Shown here: in pieces, positions 25,786 to 34,769 of the stretch
How the letters are laid out: every line of letters begins with the position of its first letter
How positions within the stretch are numbered: the first letter of the stretch is position 1
Program-made: the position numbers and the translations under genes
Assembly (NCBI RefSeq): GCF_023502145.1
Contig: NZ_JAMFLI010000004.1
Location: 62,001 to 126,000, forward strand
Direction: 5' to 3'
Source of the DNA: Craterilacuibacter sp. RT1T
Lineage (GTDB): Bacteria; Pseudomonadota; Gammaproteobacteria; Burkholderiales; Chromobacteriaceae
Length of the DNA: 64,000 bases
Notes under the pieces: generated by a model
What the model saw: only the letters and a program-made list of their open reading frames with translations
Database searches by the model: none
What the model was told of the DNA's origin: nothing

Positions 25786-26256
25786 ATGAAAATTACCCTA
25801 CTCGCCGTCGGCACCAAGATGCCGCGCTGGGTCGATGAAGCCTTTGGCGACTACGCCAAGCGCTTCGGCCGCGACATCAGCTTCGAGCTCAAGGAAATCA
25901 AGCCGGAAAAACGCGGCGGCGGTGTGACGACCGAAAAAGGCATTGCGGCCGAGCACGAGCGCCTGATCGCCGCGATTGCCCCGCGCACCAAGCTGATCGT
26001 ACTGGACGAGCGCGGCAAAAACTGGACTTCGGTGCAGCTGGCCGGTGCCATGAAGGACTGGATGGCCGGTGGCGACGACATCACCATCATCATCGGCGGA
26101 GCCGATGGATTGTCGGCCGAACTGAAACAAAAAGCCGATGTCCTGCTGCAACTGTCGGCCATGACCCTGCCGCACGGCATGGTACGCGTCATGCTGGCCG
26201 AGCAGCTCTATCGCGCCTATTCCATCCTCAACAACCACCCCTACCATCGCGAATAA
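25786..26256 (+). CDS. rlmH: 23S rRNA pseudouridine-1915 N3-methyltransferase
   Basis: RlmH is a SPOUT methyltransferase that modifies pseudouridine 1915 of 23S rRNA. From the ATG at 25786 it has 156 residues, the family length, starting MKITLLAVGTKMPRWVDEA. LDERGKNWTS, the SAM-binding IGGADGLSAE, and the C-terminal LPHGMVRVMLAEQLYRAYSI with NNHPYHRE are all present. The frame is open upstream to 25720 but that part is encoded by a heptad repeat. No Shine-Dalgarno sequence is visible before the ATG. Confidence 0.97.
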   Translation: MKITLLAVGTKMPRWVDEAFGDYAKRFGRDISFELKEIKPEKRGGGVTTEKGIAAEHERLIAAIAPRTKLIVLDERGKNWTSVQLAGAMKDWMAGGDDITIIIGGADGLSAELKQKADVLLQLSAMTLPHGMVRVMLAEQLYRAYSILNNHPYHRE

Positions 26257-26310
26257 ATAATTTTATTGTGGTGCAAGAACGATAATATCCCTGTAGACAT
26301 TGCGCATATT

Positions 26311-26319
26311 TGCTATGCT
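26311..26319 (+). promoter_or_regulatory. Extended -10 promoter before the lytic transglycosylase
   Basis: TGCTATGCT fits an extended -10 (TGn-TATGCT), 21 bp before the first possible start codon at 26340. No -35 match at standard spacing is evident. Confidence 0.35.
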
Positions 26320-26348
26320 AATCAAGGTCTTATCACGAGATGTTATCA

Positions 26349-27122
26349 ATGAACCGATTTATCCTCTGCTCCTTGATAGCTGCGTCGTTTACGCTAGCCT
26401 CCGCCGCCCATGCGGATCTGTATGGCTATGTAGACAGCGCAGGACAGGTTCACCTCGCCCCCAAAAAGCTGGATGAACGCTACCAACTTTTCCAGAAGAG
26501 TCCGCCAGCCGAGCTGGCCGTTCGCAAATACGATGCGCTGGCCGATGCCACCCGCCCTGGCTTAGGCTCCACCCTTAGCCGCGACACGGCCGCCGCACGC
26601 ACGCCGCTTGCCGGTCTGCCCGCTGCCCAGCCGCGCCTGGTCAAGGCCAGCGTCAGCGCGCCTTATAACAAGATGATTAACAAGGTCGCGCGCGAGATGA
26701 AACTCGATGCCCAGTTGCTGCACTCCATTGTCAGCGTGGAGTCGGGCTATGATGCGCAAGCCCTGTCGCCCAAGGGCGCCATCGGCCTGATGCAGGTGAT
26801 CCCGGAAACCGGCGAGCGCTTCGGCATTGCCAACCTTAACCAGCCCGACGCCAATATCCGCGCCGGCGCACGCTATCTGAAATTTTTGCTGGGGCTGTTC
26901 AACCACGATCTGCCGCTGGTCATCGCCGCCTACAATGCCGGCGAAGGCGCGGTGCAGAAATACAAGAACACCATCCCGCCCTACCCCGAAACACGCAACT
27001 ACGTCTCGCGCGTACTGGCCACCTATGAAGCACGCAGCGGCAAGTCGCCACTACAAGCGGCCGTCAGCCATATCGACTACAGCCGCGGCAAGCGGGTGAA
27101 CGCCGTCCTCGAACCCTTGTAA
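26349..27122 (+). CDS. Lytic transglycosylase (SLT domain) with N-terminal DUF4124-like region
   Basis: An exported peptidoglycan-cleaving enzyme. The product (257 residues from the ATG at 26349; an ATG at 26340 adds three) has a signal peptide ending AAHA and a short DLYGYVDSAGQVHLAPK region of the DUF4124 type. The SLT domain follows: the catalytic Glu in SIVSVESGYDAQALSPKGAIGLMQVIPETGERFG, then ANIRAGARYLKFLL and the AAYNAGEGAVQKY motif. The C-terminus includes PPYPETRNYVSRVLATYE. It probably trims glycan strands in the periplasm. It stands alone and is closed by a strong hairpin terminator. Confidence 0.92.
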   Translation: MNRFILCSLIAASFTLASAAHADLYGYVDSAGQVHLAPKKLDERYQLFQKSPPAELAVRKYDALADATRPGLGSTLSRDTAAARTPLAGLPAAQPRLVKASVSAPYNKMINKVAREMKLDAQLLHSIVSVESGYDAQALSPKGAIGLMQVIPETGERFGIANLNQPDANIRAGARYLKFLLGLFNHDLPLVIAAYNAGEGAVQKYKNTIPPYPETRNYVSRVLATYEARSGKSPLQAAVSHIDYSRGKRVNAVLEPL

Positions 27123-27139
27123 GCTGGCGATGGCTGACC

Positions 27140-27177
27140 GATAAAAACGGGTGGATTCCTCCACCCGTTTTTATCGA
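27140..27177. terminator. Bidirectional terminator
   Basis: CGATAAAAACGGGTGGA and TCCACCCGTTTTTATCG form a near-perfect 17-bp stem with a 4-nt loop and T-runs in both directions. It closes the lytic transglycosylase gene and lies about 55 bp past the VOC gene on the other strand. Confidence 0.9.
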
Positions 27178-27231
27178 GCAAATGTGAAAATCTGGAGCGG
27201 TCTAAACGAGGCATGCCAAAACATAAGCGTG

Positions 27232-27618
27232 CTATGGCTGGGAAATGTCTTCGTGAATGCAGAGATAATTACCCTCGGTATCCTTGAACCAAGCAACCTT
27301 CTCCGCGCCAAGCACACAGACGTGATTCACAGTTTTCAACTCAGGGAAGTCGTAGTCTTCAAAAACGACTCCGGCGCGCTTCAACTCATTGATACTGGCG
27401 GCAATATCCGCCACGCAAAAGCTGATCGCGGTATGCTCAGCCTTAGTCCCTTCCGGCTTGGGAAATAAGGCGAGCGTACTGCCGCCCACCATGTAAATAA
27501 ACTTTCCGTCAGGACGTAAACCGCCGGGCTTCAACCCCAAGCAGCCTTCGTAGAAACCCCGGGCACGGTTCATATCCTTGACGGGCAACATTGTCGTAAG
27601 AGACGCGTCGCACAACAT
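27232..27618 (-). CDS. VOC (glyoxalase/dioxygenase) family protein
   Basis: A 128-residue single-unit member of the vicinal oxygen chelate superfamily, with two beta-alpha-beta-beta-beta modules: TTMLPVKDMNRARGFYEGCLGL at the start, AISFCVADIAASINELKRAGVVFEDYD in the middle, and the C-terminal AWFKDTEGNYLCIHED with a likely metal-binding Glu. Such proteins are often lyases, isomerases or resistance proteins; the substrate cannot be told. The start at 27618 (ATG) is preceded by GAAAGGACTT. It stands alone between two terminators. Confidence 0.85.
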   Translation of the reverse strand: MLCDASLTTMLPVKDMNRARGFYEGCLGLKPGGLRPDGKFIYMVGGSTLALFPKPEGTKAEHTAISFCVADIAASINELKRAGVVFEDYDFPELKTVNHVCVLGAEKVAWFKDTEGNYLCIHEDISQP

Positions 27619-27764
27619 GAGAAGTCCTTTCTCAACACCGCCCTGCCCGCATCACCTGATGAGTATCAGGCTGCCAAGCTGAACAATACAGCTTATGCCC
27701 ACAATCTCTTCTGCGCCAATTCAAGCACGACGCTAACGGCCCACCATGCCTATCTGCACTCAAT

Positions 27765-27798
27765 ACAAAAACGGGCGGAAAAATCCGCCCGTTTTTGT
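27765..27798 (-). terminator. Terminator after the SDR gene
   Basis: ACAAAAACGGGCGGA and TCCGCCCGTTTTTGT form a 15-bp perfect stem around AAAA. On the minus strand the T-run follows the stem; it begins 15 bp past the SDR stop. Confidence 0.88.
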
Positions 27799-27813
27799 TT
27801 GCCCGCCCCCGCC

Positions 27814-28536
27814 TTACGGCTCCTGCCGCGTCGCTGCCAGCACGATTTCACGTATGCACAAATTTTGCGGCTGCTCGTAGGCGTAACGCACCGCCTCTGC
27901 GATATCTTCAGCCGAGATCACGCCGCCCATCTGTTCTTTCCAGGCTTCGTAACCGTCCTTGATATCCTGGCTGCTAGTGTGGGACAGCAACTCGGTCTCG
28001 GCCGCGCCCGGTGCGATCGTGATGACGCGCACGTCCTGTAGCGCCACTTCTTCGCGCAGGTTTTCCGAAATGGCGTGCACGGCGAACTTGGTGCCGCAAT
28101 AGGCCGCATGGTTGGGGAAGGTCTTGCGCCCGGCAATCGAGCTGATATTGATGATGGTGCCGTGGCGGCGCGCGAGCATGCCCGGCAGCACTGCATGGAT
28201 GCCATTGAGTACACCCTTGACGTTCACGTCCAGCATGCGCTCCCACTCGGATGGATCCTGCTCGGACAGTTTGCCCAGCAGCATCTGACCTGCATTGTTG
28301 ACGATCAGGTCGGCCGGGCCGAATTGCGCCTCGGCTTCTTGCACTGCCGCCGCGAGTGCATCGCGGTCGGTAACATCGACTTCACGGCACAAGACATTGG
28401 GCAAACCCAACGCCGTCAGTCGCTCGATACGACGCGCCAGCAGCAGCAAGGGATAGCCGCGCGCTGAAAACAGACGGGCACAGGCGGCACCAAAGCCGGA
28501 GCTGGCGCCGGTAATCACAATCAAGGGTTTGTTCAT
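27814..28536 (-). CDS. Short-chain dehydrogenase/reductase, YdfG-like
   Basis: A 240-residue NAD(P)-dependent oxidoreductase. It has the cofactor loop TGASSGFGAACARLF, the NNAG motif (LIVNNAGQ), the catalytic Ser in INISSIAGR and the YCGTK active-site Tyr and Lys. IAPGAAETELLSH follows the catalytic region. The sequence resembles YdfG-type 3-hydroxy acid or serine dehydrogenases, but the substrate is not established. It is divergent from a LysR-type regulator 113 bp away, which may control it. Confidence 0.9.
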   Translation of the reverse strand: MNKPLIVITGASSGFGAACARLFSARGYPLLLLARRIERLTALGLPNVLCREVDVTDRDALAAAVQEAEAQFGPADLIVNNAGQMLLGKLSEQDPSEWERMLDVNVKGVLNGIHAVLPGMLARRHGTIINISSIAGRKTFPNHAAYCGTKFAVHAISENLREEVALQDVRVITIAPGAAETELLSHTSSQDIKDGYEAWKEQMGGVISAEDIAEAVRYAYEQPQNLCIREIVLAATRQEP

Positions 28537-28649
28537 GCGATACTCCTGAAATAGAAAGCGTTAATGGCAACGCCGAATGCCATCCACTATAGCCGCCTGT
28601 CGCCACGACGAAAAATCGTTTTTATCCTTTGCTGCCATCGGACATTTCT

Positions 28650-29450
28650 ATGGATATCCGCCAACTGCGCGCCTTTGTCGCCGTTTTTGAAGAGCGCAAT
28701 ATCACCCAGGCCGCCAAGCGCCTGGCCGTCACCCAGCCCACGCTCTCCGCCACACTGCATCAGCTTGAAACCGAACTGGGAACCCTGCTATTCAAACGCC
28801 TGCCGCGCGGCGTCGAGGCCTCCGATGCTGCGCGCCGCCTGTTTGCGCAGGCCAAAAAGCTGATTGCCGACACCGAGGCACTGAGCGCCAGTTTCAAACA
28901 GGGCGAAACAGGGCAGGAGCTGACGGTGGGGATAGCAGCCGATCTGGGCGATAGCCAGATCGATAAAGTGCTGCGTGCGGCGCTGAAAACAGCAGGCATC
29001 GTGCTGACGCTGGAAGAAGGGTGCAGTGGCGATGTCCGCCTCGCCTGCGAGACGCTGCGCTGCGAAGACGAATTATTTCTGCCCTTGGCGGAGGAAAATT
29101 TCGTGCTGGCGCTGCCGCCGGGGCATGAACTCAGCGGCCAGGACGTGATGCCGCAGATGCTGAAACAGGAAACATGGGTGATGTGCCCGGCGCATGACTC
29201 ACAGCAGCGGCTGCTGGCCCTGCTTGGCGCCTATGCCCCGCTACAGCCCATGCGGGCCAGCTCACTGCGACTGGCGGCGCAACTGGTGGCAAGCGGGGCC
29301 GGCATCGCCTGGCTGCCCGCCTCGCTAGCAGACAAACTAGATGTAGCCCAACTGGCAGTCGCGCCTTACCGGCGCCGCATCGGCCTGTGTTATGTGCCGG
29401 ATGCGCTACACAAACCGGCGCTTGCCGCCTTGATCCGGCAACTGGCTTAA
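28650..29450 (+). CDS. LysR-family transcriptional regulator
   Basis: A 266-residue LysR regulator beginning MDIRQLRAFVAVFEERNITQAAKRLAVTQPTLSATLHQLE, with the winged helix-turn-helix in the first 60 residues. The effector-binding domain is shorter than the usual 300-residue layout and looks condensed in its first subdomain. Rare features are several cysteines (EEGCSGDVRLACETLRCEDE). It is divergent from the SDR gene, the usual arrangement for a LysR regulator and its target. Its TAA stop overlaps the hemD stop by 3-4 nt in a convergent TTAA. Confidence 0.9.
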   Translation: MDIRQLRAFVAVFEERNITQAAKRLAVTQPTLSATLHQLETELGTLLFKRLPRGVEASDAARRLFAQAKKLIADTEALSASFKQGETGQELTVGIAADLGDSQIDKVLRAALKTAGIVLTLEEGCSGDVRLACETLRCEDELFLPLAEENFVLALPPGHELSGQDVMPQMLKQETWVMCPAHDSQQRLLALLGAYAPLQPMRASSLRLAAQLVASGAGIAWLPASLADKLDVAQLAVAPYRRRIGLCYVPDALHKPALAALIRQLA

Positions 29451-30169
29451 CACGCTGCCAGCGCGGCTAACAGCGCGTCGTCGCTGGCGTTAGCGGCCGT
29501 CACAATCTTGCTTGCCCCCAGCGATTGCAATACCTCGCTAATACGCGGGTGCAGCGTGACGAACTGCTGGCGCAGCAGCCAGTCGCGCCGCGCTGCCGGT
29601 ACTGAGGCAAACAGTGCACGGGCAATATCGGAGGAAGTCACCAGCAGCGTCGCCTGCGCCATATCGGCAGGCAGCTTATCCCAGCCCGGATCGCACGCTA
29701 CGCGCCGGTACGCCTCGCATAGAAGAATCGTTGCGCCGCGCGCCGCCAGCGTATCAGCCAGCAGTGCGCGTCCGGTTTCCCCGCGCACGATCAAGACCGT
29801 TTGCCCACTCAAAGCAAACAATGGCGGCAGCGCCAGCAGCGCTTCGCTGTCGCTGCCGGCCTCGGGGTGCAACACCGCACGCCCGGCAAGCGCCGCCAGA
29901 TGCGCGGCACTGCCCTTGCCGACACAGGCCAGCTGCACGGTCTCGGGCAAATGCCCGGCCAGTACCGGCCACATGATATCGATAGCACCGGGGCTCACCG
30001 GAATCAGCCAGTCGGCCGCAGCGGCCAAAGCCGGTAGCTGCGCCAACGCGTCCGTATCCGCCACCAGTTCAAGCGGCGCAAACACACGGGTACGAAAGCC
30101 GGCAGCGGCACACTTTGCCGCCAGTGGCGCACATTGCGCCGCCGGGCGGGTGAGCAGCACCGGCCTCAT
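29447..30169 (-). CDS. hemD: Uroporphyrinogen-III synthase
   Basis: HemD cyclises hydroxymethylbilane to uroporphyrinogen III in heme and siroheme synthesis. The 240-residue product is of the poorly conserved HemD type: MRPVLLTRPAAQCAPLAAKCAAAGFRTRVFAPLEL at the start, LIPVSPGAIDIMW, ACVGKGSAAHLAA, and VLIVRGETGRALLADTLAARGATI in the middle, and LLVTSSDIARALF near the end. These match the family layout, and the gene begins 2 bp after hemC, its usual partner. Both genes are co-transcribed. Its stop overlaps the convergent LysR gene. Confidence 0.93.
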   Translation of the reverse strand: MRPVLLTRPAAQCAPLAAKCAAAGFRTRVFAPLELVADTDALAQLPALAAAADWLIPVSPGAIDIMWPVLAGHLPETVQLACVGKGSAAHLAALAGRAVLHPEAGSDSEALLALPPLFALSGQTVLIVRGETGRALLADTLAARGATILLCEAYRRVACDPGWDKLPADMAQATLLVTSSDIARALFASVPAARRDWLLRQQFVTLHPRISEVLQSLGASKIVTAANASDDALLAALAAC

Positions 30170-30171
30170 GT

Positions 30172-31098
30172 TCAGCTATCGGCCAGGACGGCGCTGATCA
30201 CATCGGCGGCGCCGTCTTGCAACAGCTTCTTGGCCACCGCCCGCCCCAACGCATCCGCGTACTGGCGCGGCGCACTGGCGCTGGCAGTCAGCATCAGCGA
30301 GCCATCCGGATAGGCGACAAAACCGCCCAAGGTAATCACCCCGTCGCTCAGCGTGGCAAAACCACCCAGCGGAATCTGGCAGCTGCCGCCCAACTGGCGC
30401 GACAAGGCGCGCTCGGCCAGCACACAGTCGTGGGTATCGGCATCATTCAGTGGTGCCAGCAGCGCCTTGAGATCCTCGCGCCCGGCGCGAATCTCGATGC
30501 CCAACGCACCCTGACCCGGGGAAGGCAGGCTTTCCGACGGCGACAACTCGCCACGTATGCGCTCACCGAGGCCCAGACGCTTAAGGCCGGCAGCGGCAAG
30601 AATGATGGCGTCAAACTCGCCGCCATCGAGCTTGGCCAGCCGCGTCTGCACATTGCCGCGCAAGGGCTTGATCACCAGATGCGGAAACTGGGCGCGAATC
30701 TGCGACTCGCGGCGCAAGCTGGCCGTGCCGACCACCGCACCCTGCGGCAACTCGGACAGATTGGCATAAGCATTGGAAACGAAAGCATCGCGCGGGTCTT
30801 CACGCTCGCAGATCACCGGCAGGGCAAAGCCTTCGGGCAGTGCCATGGGCACATCTTTCATCGAGTGCACGGCCAGATCGGCACGCCCTTCCAGCATCGC
30901 GACTTCCAGCTCCTTGACGAACAGCCCCTTGCCGCCAATCTTGGACAGGGTTTTATCGAGAATCTGGTCGCCACGCGTGGTCATGCCCAGAATTTCAACT
31001 TCCAGCGCGGGATACAAACTCTCCAGGCGGGCTTTGATATGTTCGGCCTGCCACATGGCCAGACGACTCTCGCGGCTGGCAATCACGATTTTTTTCAT
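30172..31098 (-). CDS. hemC: Porphobilinogen deaminase (hydroxymethylbilane synthase)
   Basis: HemC links four porphobilinogen units into hydroxymethylbilane. From the ATG at 31098, preceded by AGGAGCG, the product has 308 residues, the standard length. It begins [20 protein letters not shown] and shows [37 protein letters not shown] (catalytic Asp region), and the dipyrromethane cofactor cysteine in [10 protein letters not shown]. The open frame continues upstream to 31209 but lacks similarity. hemD follows at once. Confidence 0.97.
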   Translation of the reverse strand: MKKIVIASRESRLAMWQAEHIKARLESLYPALEVEILGMTTRGDQILDKTLSKIGGKGLFVKELEVAMLEGRADLAVHSMKDVPMALPEGFALPVICEREDPRDAFVSNAYANLSELPQGAVVGTASLRRESQIRAQFPHLVIKPLRGNVQTRLAKLDGGEFDAIILAAAGLKRLGLGERIRGELSPSESLPSPGQGALGIEIRAGREDLKALLAPLNDADTHDCVLAERALSRQLGGSCQIPLGGFATLSDGVITLGGFVAYPDGSLMLTASASAPRQYADALGRAVAKKLLQDGAADVISAVLADS

Positions 31099-31130
31099 CA
31101 CGCGCTCCTGAATGGAATAAGTCTGCGCCG

Positions 31131-31139
31131 ATTCTAACA
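31131..31139 (-). promoter_or_regulatory. Extended -10 promoter of hemCD
   Basis: On the minus strand TGTTAGAAT matches an extended -10 (TGn-TAGAAT), about 33 bp before the hemC start. No good -35 is seen at 16-18 bp. Confidence 0.4.
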
Positions 31140-31345
31140 TGAGCCACGGCTTCGCCTGCCCGGACAAAGCCCGCCGCCCCCCTTGTGGCAAGCCCGGCAC
31201 ACCGTCCACATAATGAGCATTTCAATACGGCAAGCTTGCAACCGGCACTGGTCAAATACCCCATGCTTGCGGCAAGATCAGGCAAGACTAGGCCGGCACG
31301 CGCATGCCGGCACACACGCACTTCATCAAAACGGGTAGACACGCG

Positions 31346-34054
31346 ATGACACAAGAACAAGACAAGGACCTTCCGCTCAAGGCCGATCTGGCACGACTGG
31401 ACCGGCTATTGGGCGAGGTACTGCGCGAGCAGGCCGGTGACGAGGTTTATCACGAAATGCAGGCCATCCCGCTGGCTCACCATAGCCATGACAACCGTAC
31501 ACTGGCCATGCTGGAGCGCTTGTCGCCGCAAGCGACCACGGCCTTGGTGCGGGCTTGCGGCCTGTATGCCCAGCTATTCAATATTGCCGAAGACCTGCAT
31601 CACACCCGCCGCCGCCGTGCCCACCGCCAGGCCGGCTCGGCACCGCAGCAAGGCAGCCTGGCACGCGCGCTGTCGCACCTGCAACAAGAAGGCGTCAGCC
31701 TGGGACGGCTGACCGGCATGCTGGCCGATGCCAATGTAACGGCGGTATTGACTGCCCACCCGACCGAAGTACAACGCCAGAGCGTGCTGGATGGTCATCG
31801 TGCCGTGCGCCGTTTCCTTGCCTGTCTGCACTACCCTGACGTCACACCGGATGACGAGATCGATCTCGAACTGCGCTTGCGCCGCGTGATCCTGACCCTG
31901 TGGCAGACCTCGGAAATCCGCCATTTCAAGCTATCGGTTGCCGATGAAATCGAAAACGGTGTCGCCTATCACCCGCTGTCCTTCTTTACTGCCCTGCCGC
32001 GCATCTACGACATGCTCGGGCGCGGTATTCAGCAACATTGGGGCGAGCGCCCCAAGCTGCCTTCTTTCTTGCGCATAGGCAGCTGGATAGGCGGCGACCG
32101 CGACGGCAACCCCAATGTCGATGCCAAAGTCTTGCGTTATGCCAGCACCCGTCAGGCCGAAACCGCCTTTACCCACTATTTCTACGAGCTGTCCGGCCTG
32201 TACCGCGAACTGTCGCTGTCCAGCCGGCTGGTTAAAGTCAGCGACGAGGTCGCGGCGCTGGCCGCCCTGTCGCCGGACACCGAAACCAGTCGCGCCGAAG
32301 AGCCATACCGTCTCGCGCTGGCTCATATCGAAGCGCGCCTGTCGGCTACGGCTGCGGCGCTGGGCGTCAGCAAACGCGGACGCTGGAGCGCAGGCGAACC
32401 CTATGCCCATGCCCAGGCCGTGATCGATGATCTGGAACAGATCGCCGCTTCACTCGCCGCCAATGGCAGCGCCATTCTGGCCGGCGGGCGCCTGCTGCGC
32501 CTGAAGCGTGCGCTGGATGTATTCGGCTTTTACCTGATGCCGCTGGACCTGCGCCAGCATGCCGGCATCCATGCATCGGTCGTGGCCGAGCTGTTCTCGC
32601 ATGCCGGGCTGGAAGAGTATCTGGCGCTGGACGAGGCCGCCCGGGTGCGCGTTCTGCGCCGCGAGCTGGCAACGCCGCGCCCGCTGTATAGCCCCTATCT
32701 CGCCTATGGTGCCGAGGCGCAAAAAGAGCTGGCCATCTTCCGCGAAGCGGCACGCATCAAGGCGGCGCTGGGCGATGGCGCCATTACCCAGTGCATCATC
32801 TCCAACTGCGCCGCCGTCAGCGATTTACTGGCACTGGCCCTGCTGATGAAGGAAACCGGCCTGCTGCGCATTGTCGATGGCCAGCCGGTGGGCAGCGTCA
32901 ACATCGTGCCGCTATTCGAAACCATAGGCGACTTGCGCGCCGGTGCCGCCATCATGCAGGCACTATTCGACTTGCCATGGTATCGCCAGCTGCTGGTGAG
33001 CCGCGGCATGCTGCAAGAGGTGATGCTGGGTTACTCGGACAGCAATAAGGATGGCGGCTATCTGACCAGCCAGTGGGAGCTGTATCAGGCCGAATCGCGA
33101 TTGGTGAAGGTCTTCGCCGCCGCCGGGGTCAAGCTGCAGCTGTTTCATGGCCGCGGCGGCTCGGTCGGGCGCGGTGGCGGCCCCAGCTACGAGGCCATCA
33201 TGGCACAACCGGCAGGGTCGGTCGCCGGCCACATCCGCATCACCGAGCAGGGCGAGGTCATCACCTCCAAATTCTCCGATCCGGATCTGGCAGTACGCAA
33301 TCTCGAGGCCCTGGTCGCCGCCACGCTGGAAGCCACGCTGGCCGGCAGCCACAGCCATGAAGCCGACAGCAGCATCCTGTCCGAGCTGTCGGATCACGCC
33401 TATGCCGCCTACCGTGCGCTGGTGGAAACACCGGGCTTTATGCAGTATTTCCTAGAAGCCACCCCGGTACGCGCGATTGCCAAGCTCAATATCGGCAGCC
33501 GCCCGGCCTCGCGCAAGAGCCTGACTTCCATTCAGGATCTGCGCGCCATTCCATGGGTGTTCTCCTGGTCGCAGTCGCGGGTGATGCTGCCGGGCTGGTA
33601 TGGCGTCGGTTCGGCCGTTGCCGCCTTTATCGAGCGCCATGGCGACAGCGGCATCAGCCAGCTGCAAGCGCTATACCAGAGCTCGCCCTTCCTGCGGATG
33701 GCACTGGAAAACATGGAGCAGGTACTGGCCAAGGTCGACCTGGAGCTGGCACAGCGTTATGCCGGTCTGGTCAGCGACAAGACGCTGTCGGCCTCGCTGT
33801 TTGCCACCATCTCTAGCGAATGGCAGCGCTGTGTAGATGCGCTTTACACCATCACCGGTAACCAGCGTCTGTTGCAGCACAACCCGACGCTGGCGCGCAG
33901 CCTGGACACCCGTCTGCCGTATCTGGATGCGATGGGCGCGCTGCAGGTCGAATTGCTGCGCCGCCTGCGCGAGAACCCGGATGACGAGGAAGCACTGGCG
34001 GCCATTCATCTGACCATCAACGGCGTCGCCGCCGGTTTGCGCAATAGCGGCTAA
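31346..34054 (+). CDS. ppc: Phosphoenolpyruvate carboxylase
   Basis: PEP carboxylase adds bicarbonate to PEP to make oxaloacetate, replenishing the TCA cycle. From the ATG at 31346 it has 902 residues. The first active-site signature is VLTAHPTEVQRQSVLDGHR; the second, around the catalytic Lys, is VMLGYSDSNKDGGYLTSQW. FHGRGGSVGRGGGPSYEA is the PEP-binding loop and the C-terminus ends NGVAAGLRNSG as expected. A conserved RIGSWIGGDRDGNPNV stretch follows the N-terminal third. The 14-codon upstream extension in the same frame has no similarity. It is monocistronic, divergent from hemC. Confidence 0.98.
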   Translation: MTQEQDKDLPLKADLARLDRLLGEVLREQAGDEVYHEMQAIPLAHHSHDNRTLAMLERLSPQATTALVRACGLYAQLFNIAEDLHHTRRRRAHRQAGSAPQQGSLARALSHLQQEGVSLGRLTGMLADANVTAVLTAHPTEVQRQSVLDGHRAVRRFLACLHYPDVTPDDEIDLELRLRRVILTLWQTSEIRHFKLSVADEIENGVAYHPLSFFTALPRIYDMLGRGIQQHWGERPKLPSFLRIGSWIGGDRDGNPNVDAKVLRYASTRQAETAFTHYFYELSGLYRELSLSSRLVKVSDEVAALAALSPDTETSRAEEPYRLALAHIEARLSATAAALGVSKRGRWSAGEPYAHAQAVIDDLEQIAASLAANGSAILAGGRLLRLKRALDVFGFYLMPLDLRQHAGIHASVVAELFSHAGLEEYLALDEAARVRVLRRELATPRPLYSPYLAYGAEAQKELAIFREAARIKAALGDGAITQCIISNCAAVSDLLALALLMKETGLLRIVDGQPVGSVNIVPLFETIGDLRAGAAIMQALFDLPWYRQLLVSRGMLQEVMLGYSDSNKDGGYLTSQWELYQAESRLVKVFAAAGVKLQLFHGRGGSVGRGGGPSYEAIMAQPAGSVAGHIRITEQGEVITSKFSDPDLAVRNLEALVAATLEATLAGSHSHEADSSILSELSDHAYAAYRALVETPGFMQYFLEATPVRAIAKLNIGSRPASRKSLTSIQDLRAIPWVFSWSQSRVMLPGWYGVGSAVAAFIERHGDSGISQLQALYQSSPFLRMALENMEQVLAKVDLELAQRYAGLVSDKTLSASLFATISSEWQRCVDALYTITGNQRLLQHNPTLARSLDTRLPYLDAMGALQVELLRRLRENPDDEEALAAIHLTINGVAAGLRNSG

Positions 34055-34143
34055 CTACTTCGCCGCCGCCATGGGCGCGGCAACAGCAGGGCAAAGGGAA
34101 ATGGAAACAGGTAAACTCGCCCCTTTGCCCGAAAGCCGTACCC

Positions 34144-34695
34144 ATGGCCCTCAAGTCCACCATCTACAAGGCCGATATCGATGTCTCCGACATGGATCGC
34201 GGCTACTATGCCAGCCACAACCTGACCCTCGCCTGCCATCCATCGGAAACGCTGGAACGCATGATGCTGCGTATTGCGGTATTCGCACTGCACGCCAGTG
34301 AAATGCTGAGCTTTACCAAGGGTATCAGTGCCGACGATGAGCCGGATATCTGGCAGAAGAACTACTCGGACGAGATCGAACTATGGCTGGAGTTGGGCGA
34401 GCCGGACGAGAAGCGCGTGCGCAAGGCCTGCGGCCGCGCCGATGCGGTCTGGATTTATTGCTATGGCGCACGCTCGGCTGAAATCTGGTGGCCGCAGCTG
34501 GAAAGCAAGGCCGGCCGCTTCGACAACCTGACCGTGGTTGCAATCGCACCGGACACGCTGACCGAACTTGCCGCCATGGCCGAGCGCAGCATGCAGTTGT
34601 CCGCCACCATACAGGACGGCCAGATGTGGCTGTCCAATGGCACGCATAATGTACTGGTCGAAGGCCATGTACTAAAGCCCGCCAGCCGCAGCTGA
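34144..34695 (+). CDS. yaeQ: YaeQ family protein
   Basis: YaeQ proteins are small proteins with a PD-(D/E)XK nuclease-like fold and uncertain function; E. coli YaeQ was reported as a suppressor of transcription-elongation defects. The 183 residues cover the family in full: MALKSTIYKADIDVSDMDRGYY, LACHPSETLERMMLRIAVFALHAS, PDIWQKNYSDEIELWLELGEPDEKRVRKACGRA, and the C-terminal MWLSNGTHNVLVE. Some family active-site residues (the Glu-Leu-Trp-Leu-Glu stretch) are intact. It lies 89 bp downstream of ppc and ends at a bidirectional terminator. Confidence 0.95.
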   Translation: MALKSTIYKADIDVSDMDRGYYASHNLTLACHPSETLERMMLRIAVFALHASEMLSFTKGISADDEPDIWQKNYSDEIELWLELGEPDEKRVRKACGRADAVWIYCYGARSAEIWWPQLESKAGRFDNLTVVAIAPDTLTELAAMAERSMQLSATIQDGQMWLSNGTHNVLVEGHVLKPASRS

Positions 34696-34718
34696 TACGA
34701 TTAAGCCACGGCAGACGC

Positions 34719-34752
34719 AAAAAAGGCCGACCCTTTGGGGTCGGCCTTTTTT
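34719..34752. terminator. Bidirectional terminator between yaeQ and the OFA transporter
   Basis: AAAAAAGGCCGACCC and GGGTCGGCCTTTTTT form a 15-bp stem around CTTTG-like loop bases, with T-runs on both strands. It serves two convergent genes. Confidence 0.92.
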
Positions 34753-34769
34753 ATCGTTTAAAGCAAGCT

